A stretch of DNA of 39,807 bases from Spirochaetales bacterium (GTDB lineage Bacteria; Spirochaetota; Spirochaetia; Sphaerochaetales; Sphaerochaetaceae), in assembly GCA_022788185.1 (NCBI GenBank), contig JALEVV010000086.1, positions 1 to 39,807 of the forward strand. Direction: 5' to 3'. This document shows positions 15,695 through 23,878 of the stretch, in pieces. The notes under the pieces are model-generated. The model searched no databases and was not told where the DNA came from. It was given only the letters and a program-made list of their open reading frames with translations. The position numbers were made by a program, and so were the translations under genes. The stretch's first letter is position 1, and each line of letters opens with the position of its first letter.

Positions 15695-16279
15695 ATGGGC
15701 AAAATCAGATCAGCATGGGAAATAGCCCTGGAAAAGACCGAGAACATACAGGTTGACAGGGAGAAACTGAAACTTGAAGAGGATATAAAGAAGGCACGCA
15801 GGGCGGCGGGAGCCTTCCTGAACGATGAGGAAAACAAGGGTGAAAGCCTTGAGGATGATCTTAATGCGATCGGAAATGATAAGGCCGTCAGGGAGGGCGT
15901 GAAGCTTACGGTGCTTCAGAACCTCACGCTGCCCCAGGACACGGTACTTACCGACCGCTATGAGCGGCTTACCGCCCTGGTAGCCCTTATTGCGGGACAG
16001 ACCTCACAGGCCGTGGAGCTGATGGGACAGATAACCGGCTTCTGCAGGCAGTATCCCGAGCACAGGAAGCAGCTCATTGATCAGCTGAAGGAGCAGTTTG
16101 CCCCGATGGCCGAACAGAAGGCAGCCCAGCTCAGGGCCCAGTACGGACAGGATGTGCCCGTGTCCCTTGAAAACGATCCGGAGTTCCTGAAGCTGGCACA
16201 GACTCAGCTGGACAGGCTCTCAAAGCAGTATAACGACACACTTGAGGGAGCAAAAGCGCAGCTGAGCACCCTATTGTGA
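15695..16279 (+). CDS. Hypothetical helical protein
   Basis: 194 residues, soluble, almost entirely predicted helix with long charged heptad-like stretches (residues 15-50 and 120-190). No catalytic motif or signal peptide is visible. I think similar proteins occur in other spirochaetes, but I cannot confirm this here. A GGAGG ribosome site and its own promoter support it as a real gene. It is divergent from the TRIC gene and about 120 bp before the sugar symporter, which has a separate promoter. Confidence 0.75.
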   Translation: MGKIRSAWEIALEKTENIQVDREKLKLEEDIKKARRAAGAFLNDEENKGESLEDDLNAIGNDKAVREGVKLTVLQNLTLPQDTVLTDRYERLTALVALIAGQTSQAVELMGQITGFCRQYPEHRKQLIDQLKEQFAPMAEQKAAQLRAQYGQDVPVSLENDPEFLKLAQTQLDRLSKQYNDTLEGAKAQLSTLL

Positions 16280-16326
16280 TGTATCAGTTATATAATCCAA
16301 AAATTTAATTCTTTTAAAGAAAACAT

Positions 16327-16383
16327 TTGACTGATATATCAGCCTCTGATACGATAGAAAGGCGACACATAGTCGCTTTCTAT
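16327..16383 (+). promoter_or_regulatory. Promoter, operator-like palindrome and leader hairpin of the sugar symporter
   Basis: TTGACT (16327-16332), 17-bp spacer, TACGAT (16350-16355). The spacer region overlaps a perfect palindrome, CTGATATATCAG (16331-16342), a likely repressor site. A hairpin starts at the end of the -10 box: ATAGAAAG-G-CGAC paired with GTCG-CTTTCTAT around an ACATA loop (16354-16383, one bulged G). GGAGG and the start codon follow. Confidence 0.5.
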
Positions 16384-16399
16384 TGTTTGAGGAGGAAAT

Positions 16400-17785
16400 A
16401 TGAACAATGAAAAAACTGTAAGGCCGTTCGGGATGCGGGACAAGCTCGGCATCACGCTCGGCGACCTCGGATGCTGCTGTACGGAGCAGTTCAGGGCAAT
16501 GTTCCTGACCGTATTCTACACCCTTGTGCTCCAGGTCAATCCGTTCCATGTGGGAACACTCATGCTCATCACCAAAATCTGGGATGCCATCAACGACCCG
16601 ATCATCGGTGCGCTCGTTGATATGAAAAAGCCCGGGAAAAAGGGTAAGTTCATCCCCTGGATCCGCGCATTCTCCTTCCCGATGGCTGTACTCTGCGTGC
16701 TCGGCTTTGTCAATGTCAGCAACCTGGATTACGGCATCAGGATCGCATACATGTTCATCACATACGTGCTCTATGAGGCACTCTACACCTGTGTGAACGT
16801 ACCCTTCGGAAGCCTTTCCAGCGTAGTCACTGATGATTCAAGGCAGAGAACGGCCCTTTCCAGATACAGAAGCCTCGGCGGAACGATCTTCATGACCGTC
16901 ATCGTTATCGCAGGTCCGCTCGTGCTCTATGACAACGCCAGAAACCCCATCCCCGGAAGATTCATGATGATGGCAAGCGTCTGTGCCCTCATCGGCTTCC
17001 TCTGCCTCCAGATCACATGTGTCTGGTGTAAGGAAAGAGTCGTTTACCATGCCCCCAAGCAGCAGAAGGTCAGCTATCTCGAAGTCATGAAGAACATTGC
17101 CCACAACAGGGCTCTGCTCGGCCTCATGCTTTTCAGCTTCTTCGGTATGGTCGGTGCCTCAATCGTAAACGGCCTCAATACATACCTCTTCCGTGACTGG
17201 TTCGGCAACATTAAGATCATGTCCGTGTCAGGCATGCTCAGCACTGTCTATGCCCTCATAGTCTTTGCCATCACCCAGCCCCTTGCCAACAAATTCGGAA
17301 AGAAGGAGTGGTGTATCTACGGCGCAGGCTTCGCCGCCGCAGTCTTCGCAGTGCTCTTCTTCTTCCCGATTCACAACCCGATTCTCTTCATCGTCATCAA
17401 CGGTATCTGCTACCTCGGTGCATCGGGCATGCAGGTTCTCATCTGGGCAATGGTTAACGATGCCATCGACTACCAGGAGCTCATGACCGGAAAGAGAAAC
17501 GAAGGTATCGTGTACTCCGCATACTCCTTCTTCAGGAAGCTTGCAAATGCCGTTTCCGGCTCCCTTTCCAGCTTCATCCTCGGCTTCATCGGTTACAATG
17601 TCGCCTCCAACCAGCAGACTGCTGAGGTAATCGGCAGGATCTGGAAGAGCTATACCGGATTCTACGTCCTCGGTTACGGCCTTGCCATCCTCATGCTCAT
17701 CGTCATCTACCCGCTCGGCAAGAAGAAGACAGAGGAAATGCTCTCTGAGCTTAAAGCAAGAAGAGCCGAAAGGGCTTCCAGATGA
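16400..17785 (+). CDS. GPH-family (MelB-like) sugar:cation symporter
   Basis: 461 residues with 12 expected membrane helices. The N-terminal GDLGCCCTEQFRAMF and the segment KIWDAINDPIIGALVDM (about 55-71), with its conserved Asp/Asn-Asp-Pro, are characteristic of the glycoside-pentoside-hexuronide family, as is the later MVNDAIDYQELMTGKRNEGIVYS. It imports a glycoside or uronide with Na+ or H+ across the inner membrane; the sugar cannot be read. TGAGGAGGAAAT precedes the ATG. It overlaps the esterase by 4 bp (ATGA), so the two are translated together. Confidence 0.9.
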   Translation: MNNEKTVRPFGMRDKLGITLGDLGCCCTEQFRAMFLTVFYTLVLQVNPFHVGTLMLITKIWDAINDPIIGALVDMKKPGKKGKFIPWIRAFSFPMAVLCVLGFVNVSNLDYGIRIAYMFITYVLYEALYTCVNVPFGSLSSVVTDDSRQRTALSRYRSLGGTIFMTVIVIAGPLVLYDNARNPIPGRFMMMASVCALIGFLCLQITCVWCKERVVYHAPKQQKVSYLEVMKNIAHNRALLGLMLFSFFGMVGASIVNGLNTYLFRDWFGNIKIMSVSGMLSTVYALIVFAITQPLANKFGKKEWCIYGAGFAAAVFAVLFFFPIHNPILFIVINGICYLGASGMQVLIWAMVNDAIDYQELMTGKRNEGIVYSAYSFFRKLANAVSGSLSSFILGFIGYNVASNQQTAEVIGRIWKSYTGFYVLGYGLAILMLIVIYPLGKKKTEEMLSELKARRAERASR

Positions 17786-18540
17786 TTACCCTTCAAACGG
17801 AATTTGCCAACAGAAAGGGAAAGATCCTCCGCGGTACCGTCACACTTCCCGGTGCCGCGGGCCCCTATCCCGTGGTGGTCAACCTTCACGGCTTCGGCGG
17901 CAGCAGGATGGGTTACAAGAGCATGCATGTCTCGATGGCCAGGGAACTGGCAGCGGCAGGCATCGCCTGTGTCCGCTATGACTTCTACGGCAATGGTGAG
18001 AGTGACGGTGAATTCGAGGAAATGACCTTCACATCCCTGCTGGAGGACAGTGAGGACATATGGGCGTGGACACTCTCCCAGAACTGGTGCGACAGAGAGC
18101 GTATGATCCTCTCAGGACAGAGTCTCGGCGGTTTCGTTGCCGCTTCAGCTGCTCCCAGAGTGAGTGAGAAGCTTCTAATTCTCATGTGCCCCGGTGCCGG
18201 AATGTGGTTCGGCTGTGCCGAGCGCAGCCGTGAGATGGAGAAGAAGGGAATCCTCTTCGGGGACATTGAAGGACTTAAGTTCTCCCACGACTTCAACTAC
18301 GACCTGGCCAGGTACAACCCGTTTGAAGATGCCAAGGGAGCTTCCGCCGAAAAGGTGCTCATAATCCGCGGCACTGCCGACAAGCTGGTGGATGACCGGA
18401 CATGCGAAACCTATCTGGCGCTATATCCTCAGGGCAGCGTCTATAAGAAAATCGAGAATGCGAATCACAATTTTGCATCGATAAATCACAGAAGGGAGCT
18501 AAATGAAACGATAGTCTCCTTCATAAAGGAAAATATCTGA
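17782..18540 (+). CDS. Alpha/beta hydrolase (esterase-like)
   Basis: 252 residues. The oxyanion region is NLHGFGGS (34-41), the nucleophile elbow is GQSLGG with Ser114, and the likely acid and base are Asp200 (GTADKLVDD) and His229 (NANHNF). The fold and length match feruloyl-esterase/acylaminoacyl-like hydrolases. With the linked symporter, a reasonable inference is deacylation of an imported acylated sugar. No signal peptide, so cytoplasmic. A terminator follows directly. Confidence 0.88.
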   Translation: MITLQTEFANRKGKILRGTVTLPGAAGPYPVVVNLHGFGGSRMGYKSMHVSMARELAAAGIACVRYDFYGNGESDGEFEEMTFTSLLEDSEDIWAWTLSQNWCDRERMILSGQSLGGFVAASAAPRVSEKLLILMCPGAGMWFGCAERSREMEKKGILFGDIEGLKFSHDFNYDLARYNPFEDAKGASAEKVLIIRGTADKLVDDRTCETYLALYPQGSVYKKIENANHNFASINHRRELNETIVSFIKENI

Positions 18541-18544
18541 TTTT

Positions 18545-18574
18545 TCAGGGAGGGCGGAAGCTCTCCCTGATTTT
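18545..18574 (+). terminator. Rho-independent terminator of the symporter-esterase operon
   Basis: TCAGGGAG (18545-18552) pairs with CTCCCTGA (18563-18570) and is followed by TTTT. Confidence 0.75.
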
Positions 18575-18606
18575 CACACTCCTTCCCCAAGTGCTATAAC
18601 CATCTC

Positions 18607-18818
18607 ATGAAAGATGGAAAAACCACACTCAGCCTCTGGCAGAGCGCTTCGATAATTACCGGCTACGGAATCGGCGGAGGCGTGATGGCCATGCCGTATC
18701 TTGCAGAAAGAACGGCTTGATCACCGCATTCGTCATCCTCACGGTGGCACTTATTTATCTGTACCTGGGATGAACCTATATGAAGATCCGTTGTTGGCAG
18801 AGCTTTATCCCAACATCC
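18607..18818 (+). pseudogene. Remnant of an amino-acid permease N-terminus, frameshifted
   Basis: From ATG 18607 the frame reads MKDGKTTLSLWQ then SASIITGYGIGGGVMAMPYL, the first-helix GYGIGGGVMAMPYLA-type motif of amino-acid permeases (AAAP/APC-like). It reaches TGA at 18718. Shifting one base after AER restores GLITAFVILTVAL, so a single base, probably an A in a short A run, has been lost. The rest of the roughly 400-residue gene is gone. No Shine-Dalgarno is present; TATAAC sits 6 nt before the ATG. The exact substrate class is uncertain. Confidence 0.75.
18770..18812 (+). repeat. Imperfect direct repeat, copy 1
   Basis: These 43 bases match 19145-19187 at 38 positions by hand count. Both begin ATGAACCTA and end GGCAGAGCTTTATCCCA. 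Both can be read as a short peptide, MNLYEDPLLAELYP here and MNLNEAPLVAELYP in copy 2. They flank the ATPase remnant. Confidence 0.7.
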
Positions 18819-18834
18819 TGTAATGCAGAAAGTT

Positions 18835-18948
18835 TTAACCAGGATTCTGTGGAACTCCAGCCCTCCTGAGCCCCGTGATCACCTTTACTATTCCATTGTC
18901 CTTCCTTTTGATAAGTTTATCTGGATATGGCCTGCGTTCGTATTCCAT
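18835..18948 (-). pseudogene. Remnant of a DUF4143-type AAA ATPase N-terminus
   Basis: From the ATG at 18948 the minus strand reads MEYERRPYPDKLIKRK then DNGIVKVITGLRRAG. This matches the start of the large AAA/DUF4143 ATPase family (Leu-Ile-x-Arg-Lys, then Lys-Val-Ile-Thr-Gly-x-Arg-Arg leading into the P-loop). The P-loop GKS is lost: after RRAG the frame gives VPQNPG and a stop. Only about 37 codons of a roughly 400-codon gene remain. Confidence 0.65.
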
Positions 18949-19144
18949 AAATGTTTCCTGCTGATGGTTTGAGGCTGCATGCATTGAGTTAAATAGGAAG
19001 AATAACACAGAACAGCGTATTTCTATTGAAATTTTTGCGGATATCCGCAGTTTTTTCAACAGAAAACCTGTACAGGGGAATCAAGGAGGGCAATCCAGGC
19101 ACGGTCCGGACGAATCCCAAAACCGGTGAGCATATATCCCTGCT

Positions 19145-19187
19145 ATGAACCTAAATGAAGCTCCTCTGGTGGCAGAGCTTTATCCCA
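19145..19187 (+). repeat. Imperfect direct repeat, copy 2
   Basis: Partner of 18770-18812, 333 bp from its end. It lies just before the terminator of the binding-protein gene. The five mismatches include two that change residues to Asn and Ala, so the copies are not a fresh duplication. Confidence 0.7.
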
Positions 19188-19216
19188 TAATACGGGAACC
19201 CTCAATGAAAGAGTGC

Positions 19217-19241
19217 AAAAAGGCCTCTCCGAAGAGAGGCC
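19217..19241 (-). terminator. Rho-independent terminator of the sugar-binding-protein gene
   Basis: On the minus strand GGCCTCTC-TTCG-GAGAGGCC is followed by TTTTT. It has a stable UUCG-type loop and lies 24 bp after the binding-protein stop codon. Confidence 0.9.
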
Positions 19242-19264
19242 AGATGTTAAGGGTTAACTGATAA

Positions 19265-20611
19265 TCAGTTGCTTGCCTTCCAGGTTGTCCAAGCCTTCTG
19301 GACTCTTTCTGCACCCTGCTTGGGTGTGCATGCACCAAGTCCGATCTCCTGGAGAACAACGTTGATCTCGTTGTAAACGTCTGAGTGGAGAACACCGTCG
19401 ATAACGGGAGTGGTTGTATAGTTGCCGTAGAAAGCAGATCTCTTTGCTACGAACGGCTCAAGTCCCTTCTCGTCGATGAGCTTGTCAACGTTGACGTTGA
19501 GATTTGACGGGAATGAAGCACCGGTCTCGAGTCTGTAGGTCTGTACATACTCGCCTTCGAGGAACTTGATGAGTTCCCATGCTGCAGCCTCTTCCTTGGA
19601 GCCTGCAACGAGGTTAGCTGACATACCCCAACCTGTACCGACAACGCCGGATACTGTGTCGTGAACGACTTCACCCGGGATTGCGGGGAATGCGATCATC
19701 TCGAAGTTTGCAGCCTGATCTGCGGGAGAGATGAGAGCCTGTCCGGTTGTGATATCGGTCTGGAATGATGCTGCGGACCAGTCACCGTCAATGTAGAATG
19801 CTGCCTTACCGTTAGCGAAGTCACCGCGGTTTGAACCGTAACCGATCTGGAGAGTGTTGCGGTTGATGACGTTGCTCTTGTACATGTCATCGATGAGCTC
19901 GAGGGACTTGACGAACCAGTCATCCGTGAACTGGATTTCGCCTGCAGCGAGTCTGTCATACCAGTCTGCGCCGCCGAGACGACCGACTACGAGAGAGAAG
20001 AGACAGGACTGCATGACCCATGAATCCATGTTAGCCATACCGACAACTTCGATGCCCTTTGCATTGAGGACGGGAACCATTGCCTTCAGCTCTTCATATG
20101 TCTTGGGGATTGAGAGACCGTTGTCCTTGAGAACCTTGGTGTTGACGAACATCATGTGGGATGATGTGAGACCGTTGGGGAGCTCTGCAAGGTAGCCTGC
20201 TGTCTGAGGAGCGAGTGTTGCGGGGTTGTAATCATCAACAAGACCGTCCTTCTCGAGGAAAGGCATAAGGTCCTTGACTGAGTGGGTTGTCTGGAGAGAA
20301 GTTGATCTTCCGCCCGGCCACATATAGATGACATCAGGAAGGTTACCGGATGCTACGTAAGCTTCAACCTTCTGGTGGAAAGGCTCGTTGAAGAGGTCCT
20401 CTCTGATAACCGTGATTTCGGGATGCTCCTGAGCGAACTTATCCCATACCATTGAAATTTCATTTGCGCTGTTGGGCTCTGACATATCGATGTAGTTAAG
20501 AACACGGATAGTCGTTGTACCGGATGTCTCACCTGCACCATTAGCAAAGACCATTGCCATACCCATGACGAGTACTAAGCAGACAGCCATCATTTTTCTA
20601 AGTCTTGTCAT
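19265..20611 (-). CDS. Sugar ABC transporter substrate-binding protein
   Basis: 448 residues. The N-terminus has basic residues, a hydrophobic core and the cleavage-like VFA-NG at about 23-24. No lipobox Cys is present, so it is probably periplasmic and soluble. The mature part is a family 1 extracellular solute-binding protein: TIRVLNYIDMSEPNS, LPDVIYMWPGG, GKAAFYIDGDWSAA and the late AAWELIKFLEGEYVQ. It is the last gene of the ROK-permease-permease cluster but has its own promoter and palindromic operator in the 166-bp gap. High expression relative to the permeases would fit this arrangement. GGAGG precedes the ATG. Confidence 0.92.
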   Translation of the reverse strand: MTRLRKMMAVCLVLVMGMAMVFANGAGETSGTTTIRVLNYIDMSEPNSANEISMVWDKFAQEHPEITVIREDLFNEPFHQKVEAYVASGNLPDVIYMWPGGRSTSLQTTHSVKDLMPFLEKDGLVDDYNPATLAPQTAGYLAELPNGLTSSHMMFVNTKVLKDNGLSIPKTYEELKAMVPVLNAKGIEVVGMANMDSWVMQSCLFSLVVGRLGGADWYDRLAAGEIQFTDDWFVKSLELIDDMYKSNVINRNTLQIGYGSNRGDFANGKAAFYIDGDWSAASFQTDITTGQALISPADQAANFEMIAFPAIPGEVVHDTVSGVVGTGWGMSANLVAGSKEEAAAWELIKFLEGEYVQTYRLETGASFPSNLNVNVDKLIDEKGLEPFVAKRSAFYGNYTTTPVIDGVLHSDVYNEINVVLQEIGLGACTPKQGAERVQKAWTTWKASN

Positions 20612-20661
20612 TTTTACCTCCTTATGACAGACACCCCCACATGAGGATTAATCACTTTTTA

Positions 20662-20715
20662 TTAGTTCATTCAGTGAACTAACTATAGTCTACAATGCTT
20701 TTCCTGATCTGTCAA
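20662..20715 (-). promoter_or_regulatory. Promoter and ROK-type operator of the binding-protein gene
   Basis: On the minus strand TTGACA (20715-20710), a 17-bp spacer and TAGACT (20692-20687). Just downstream, 20662-20682, is a palindrome TTAGTTCA-N5-TGAACTAA. The position covers the expected transcription start, so binding would block transcription. Two related palindromes lie at the ROK/GH1 intergenic region. Confidence 0.75.
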
Positions 20716-20777
20716 ATTTTTCTTTGTAAATCTTTCAGACCAGGATGCACGTAACTAACAACTTAAACCGAAAGGAA

Positions 20778-21674
20778 TTAGCCCTTGACTGCTCCAGCGG
20801 CGACACCCTTTGTGATCTCCTTGCGGAACACGAGGTAGAAAGCCAGCATCGGGATAAGGCCGATCACCAGGGCTGCAAACTGCTTACCGAAGTCGGAAGA
20901 AAGCGCTCCTGCGAACTTCTGGACACCGACGGGAAGGGACTTGTACTTGTCGTTACTGGTCAGGATGTTGATGAGCATGAACTCATTCCACGTTCCGGTA
21001 ACGCTGAGGATTGCCAGTGTGGTGGCAACGGGCTTGCCCATCGGGAAGATGATGGACGTGAAGATCTTTCCGTACTTCGCTCCGTCGATTCTTGCAGATT
21101 CGACGAGGGCACCGGGGATACTCCTGATATACTCAGTGGCAAGGTAAACACCCATCGGCATACCGATACCGATGTACGGGATGAGGACACCTATTCTGGT
21201 ATCGTACATGCCCATCCAGTTGATTACCAGGAACAGGGGTACCATGATCGACTGGAGAGTCATCAGGATACCGATGACATATGAACCGTAAAGTCCCTTT
21301 GTCGTCTTCGTGTTAGGCCTGATCTTGGCAAATGCAAAGCCTGACATGAAGCTGAAGATGATGACGACGATTGTTGTAACCGCAGTGTAAAGCACTGAGT
21401 TGAAGATGAGCATCGGGAACTTACCGCGGGTCCAGGCATCGACATAGTTGATTAATGTCGGCGTGAACTTGGTTATGCTTCCGTCCGCATTGACGCGTTC
21501 AACGGTACCGGGGAAACCGAGCTTGTTGAGCTGGAACTCCGTTGTTGTCTTGAAACTGTTCAGCGTGAGCCAGATAAGGGGATATATGGCAAGCACGGTA
21601 AAAAGAATTAATATGGCATAGACACAGATCATGCCTAACCTTGATTTCCAGCTTCGGTCCTGTATGTTAGCCAT
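20778..21674 (-). CDS. Sugar ABC transporter permease (MalG-like)
   Basis: 298 residues, six hydrophobic segments. The cytoplasmic EAA loop that docks the ATPase reads EYIRSIPGALVESARIDGAK (about 180-199), typical of the carbohydrate uptake CUT1 family. It pairs with the upstream permease, which it meets at one shared base (TAATGG context). No ATP-binding subunit gene is in the cluster, so an MsmK-like ATPase encoded elsewhere is inferred. Confidence 0.93.
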   Translation of the reverse strand: MANIQDRSWKSRLGMICVYAILILFTVLAIYPLIWLTLNSFKTTTEFQLNKLGFPGTVERVNADGSITKFTPTLINYVDAWTRGKFPMLIFNSVLYTAVTTIVVIIFSFMSGFAFAKIRPNTKTTKGLYGSYVIGILMTLQSIMVPLFLVINWMGMYDTRIGVLIPYIGIGMPMGVYLATEYIRSIPGALVESARIDGAKYGKIFTSIIFPMGKPVATTLAILSVTGTWNEFMLINILTSNDKYKSLPVGVQKFAGALSSDFGKQFAALVIGLIPMLAFYLVFRKEITKGVAAGAVKG

Positions 21675-22603
21675 TATTCCTTACCTCCGAATTTCTTTTC
21701 AACCATCTTCGTGATACCGATGAAGATGAAGCTGATTATGATCATGACCGTCGAGATGGCGTTTGCCAGCGGATAGTTCGGTGCGCCCTTGAAGGCCTTG
21801 TTGAACATGTACGTGGCAAGTACGCTGGTCCTCTCGGCAGGACCGCCTGCGGTCATGACGTAGATGAGATCGAAGCTCTTGAGTGAGCCGGAAATAGCCA
21901 GGATCGCACTGGTCACGATGACGCCTGAGAGTGCGGGAAGGATGATCTTTGAGAGGACCTGCATCTCGCTTGCCCCGTCGATCTTGGCAGCCTCGATGAT
22001 GGAGGTGTCGATCTTCTGCAGGTTGGCGGTGAAGATGATGAAATATGTACCGGTGTACATCCAGAGGATAACAAAGAGAACCTTGATCATCGGGTGGTTG
22101 GACACTGCCGGTTCATATGCCGGGTTGAAGATCCTTATGAGGTCCGTCCAGGCACCGTTGGGAGCAAAGAAGCTCTTCCACAGGATACCGATTACGACCG
22201 TGGAGATTACACATGGAAGATAGATGATCGTCTGGAAGAAATCCCTGAACTTTACCATGCCCCTGTGAAGCAGGTAGGCCATTAAGAATCCGAGCGGGAT
22301 CTGACCGAAGACCGAAATGAATACGATTAGCAGGTTGTTCTTGAGCGCCAGATAGAAATACTGGTCCTGGAACATTACCTTATACGCCTTGAAGCCCACA
22401 ACCTTCAGCGGATTTCTTGCATTGTTGAACAGCGAACCACCCGCATAGTTACTGATACTGAGAAACAGTGAGAACACAGTCGGGAACGCCATGACGATGA
22501 AGTACATGATGAAGCCTGGCAGGATGAACATCCAGTATGCCCTCAGTTCCTCTCCTTTTGAACTGATACCTTTCTTTTTTACAGCCAACTCCTTTTCAGC
22601 CAT
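21674..22603 (-). CDS. Sugar ABC transporter permease (MalF-like)
   Basis: 309 residues with six membrane segments after a basic, charged N-terminus. The EAA loop reads NLQKIDTSIIEAAKIDGASE (about 198-217). A CUT1-family partner of the MalG-like permease. It starts 23 bp after the ROK gene with GGAGGG before the ATG, so it is probably transcribed from the ROK promoter. Confidence 0.93.
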   Translation of the reverse strand: MAEKELAVKKKGISSKGEELRAYWMFILPGFIMYFIVMAFPTVFSLFLSISNYAGGSLFNNARNPLKVVGFKAYKVMFQDQYFYLALKNNLLIVFISVFGQIPLGFLMAYLLHRGMVKFRDFFQTIIYLPCVISTVVIGILWKSFFAPNGAWTDLIRIFNPAYEPAVSNHPMIKVLFVILWMYTGTYFIIFTANLQKIDTSIIEAAKIDGASEMQVLSKIILPALSGVIVTSAILAISGSLKSFDLIYVMTAGGPAERTSVLATYMFNKAFKGAPNYPLANAISTVMIIISFIFIGITKMVEKKFGGKE

Positions 22604-22626
22604 AAAACCCTCCTTTTTTATCTATC

Positions 22627-23799
22627 TTAAAACCGCTTCTGTCTGTTAGCAAATGAAATCAGCTCATCCCAGCTGGGAATATCACTGTTTCCCATCAGAT
22701 CAGGCACGGAAAAAATCCTTGAGAGGAACATCATTGCCGCGCCCTTGGCTCCCACCATGTCATTCTCGTAGTCGAAAATGAGTTCTGTTCCGGCAAATTC
22801 CAGTGCATCGAAAAGCGTGGGAGTCTCCTTTCTTATCGTCTCCAGCACCTTCTCCCTGTCGGCAAACGGCTTTCCATGAAGAATCATGCACTTGAAGTCC
22901 ATCACTACCAGAAGAGGGACGAATGAGATCATCGTATCCCTGAACCAGCTGCGATAGGCCTCCTCATCATCGATTGTTTTCTTAAGCAGCTCCACGGGAA
23001 GTCCGTTCTGGGTCTCGTTTCCCTTGTACCACGACACGGAGCAGAACTCTCCGGCCTTGAAGTGGGAGCCGTGGTAGACCTTACCGTCGATAAGGACGCC
23101 GATACCGAGACCGATACCGATGCGGTCATTGAAGAGATTGGTGTCCTCATGGTAGTCAGCCACCAGCACAATGGCGTTCTCGTTCTCATGGTGCTCATAT
23201 TTCACCAAATCCCACCAGGCAGCGCAGTTTGCATCGTTTTCCACATAGACGGGAAAATCATAGCGGGAACGCACGAAGTTTCTCAGGTTGAACTTCTCAA
23301 TCTTGAACGGATTTGAATAAACAATCTCCCCGGTGGTCCCTGAGATCACGCCGGGAATGGAAAAGCAAATGGCAAGCACGGGAGTCGTCACCCTGTCCCC
23401 ATGGGTCCTGAACGCCTTCTGAAGCAGGCTCCAAACCATCTCCTCGAAGGAGATGTCCCCGAGGCTGCCCTTCTCCTCATAAAGCGTCTTTCCGGACAGG
23501 GACAGTATCGCAATCCTGTAATGGGAGGGCTGGATGTCTATTCCGAAGACACAGCCGAACTCATCATTTATCCTGAGCAGGATCGGCTTCCGTCCGCCCT
23601 GAGAGGGAGAACCCGTGGTCTCCCCCTCAAGGACGACTCCGGAATCCAGCAAAAAGGAGATTATGTTGGTCACAGTGGAACGATAAAGATGGAGGGAACG
23701 GGAAATGTCGACGCGGGAAATCTCCCCCTTTCTCCATATAGTCTCAGTGACCAGTGCGGTATTGGTGTTTTTCTGAAACATGTTATTGTTTATCGGCAT
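22627..23799 (-). CDS. ROK-family transcriptional regulator
   Basis: 390 residues from the ATG at 23799, chosen because GGAGGAAC lies just before it; an upstream ATG 15 codons earlier has no such site and overlaps the operator. Residues 5-65 form a winged helix (ISRVDISRSLHLYRSTVTNI). The ROK domain follows with GVVLEGE, FGIDIQPSHYRIA, ENDANCAAWW and GIGLGIGVLIDGKVYHGSHF. The zinc-site Cys cluster (CxCGxxGCxE) expected after this point is absent: the sequence is AGEFCSVSWYKGNETQ. It is therefore a diverged ROK repressor. It sits between the permease operon and the divergent GH1 gene and most likely binds the palindromes at 23813, 23879 and 20662. Confidence 0.88.
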   Translation of the reverse strand: MPINNNMFQKNTNTALVTETIWRKGEISRVDISRSLHLYRSTVTNIISFLLDSGVVLEGETTGSPSQGGRKPILLRINDEFGCVFGIDIQPSHYRIAILSLSGKTLYEEKGSLGDISFEEMVWSLLQKAFRTHGDRVTTPVLAICFSIPGVISGTTGEIVYSNPFKIEKFNLRNFVRSRYDFPVYVENDANCAAWWDLVKYEHHENENAIVLVADYHEDTNLFNDRIGIGLGIGVLIDGKVYHGSHFKAGEFCSVSWYKGNETQNGLPVELLKKTIDDEEAYRSWFRDTMISFVPLLVVMDFKCMILHGKPFADREKVLETIRKETPTLFDALEFAGTELIFDYENDMVGAKGAAMMFLSRIFSVPDLMGNSDIPSWDELISFANRQKRF

Positions 23800-23812
23800 T
23801 GTTCCTCCGGAA

Positions 23813-23866
23813 TTTGTTCGCTCACTGTACAAACTCAGTATCACCTCTGTTACCCCCTCCTGTCAA
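23813..23866 (-). promoter_or_regulatory. Promoter and operator of the ROK-permease operon
   Basis: On the minus strand TTGACA (23866-23861), an 18-bp spacer and GATACT (23842-23837). Immediately downstream is the palindrome TTTGTTCG-N5-TGTACAAA (23813-23833), imperfect at one position per arm. This is the same layout as at the binding-protein promoter and suggests autorepression. Confidence 0.7.
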
Positions 23867-23878
23867 GGAAAAAATATC

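Noticed and set aside
14968-15837. 289-residue version of the TRIC-type protein
   Set aside because: The extra 77 residues are antisense to the divergent helical-protein gene and its promoter and are not part of the family.
16280-16399. Riboswitch in the symporter leader
   Set aside because: Only a simple hairpin is seen; no known aptamer core and no terminator/antiterminator pair.
19265-20611. Lipoprotein call for the sugar-binding protein
   Set aside because: No lipobox Cys follows the signal peptide; the cleavage-like site is VFA-NG.
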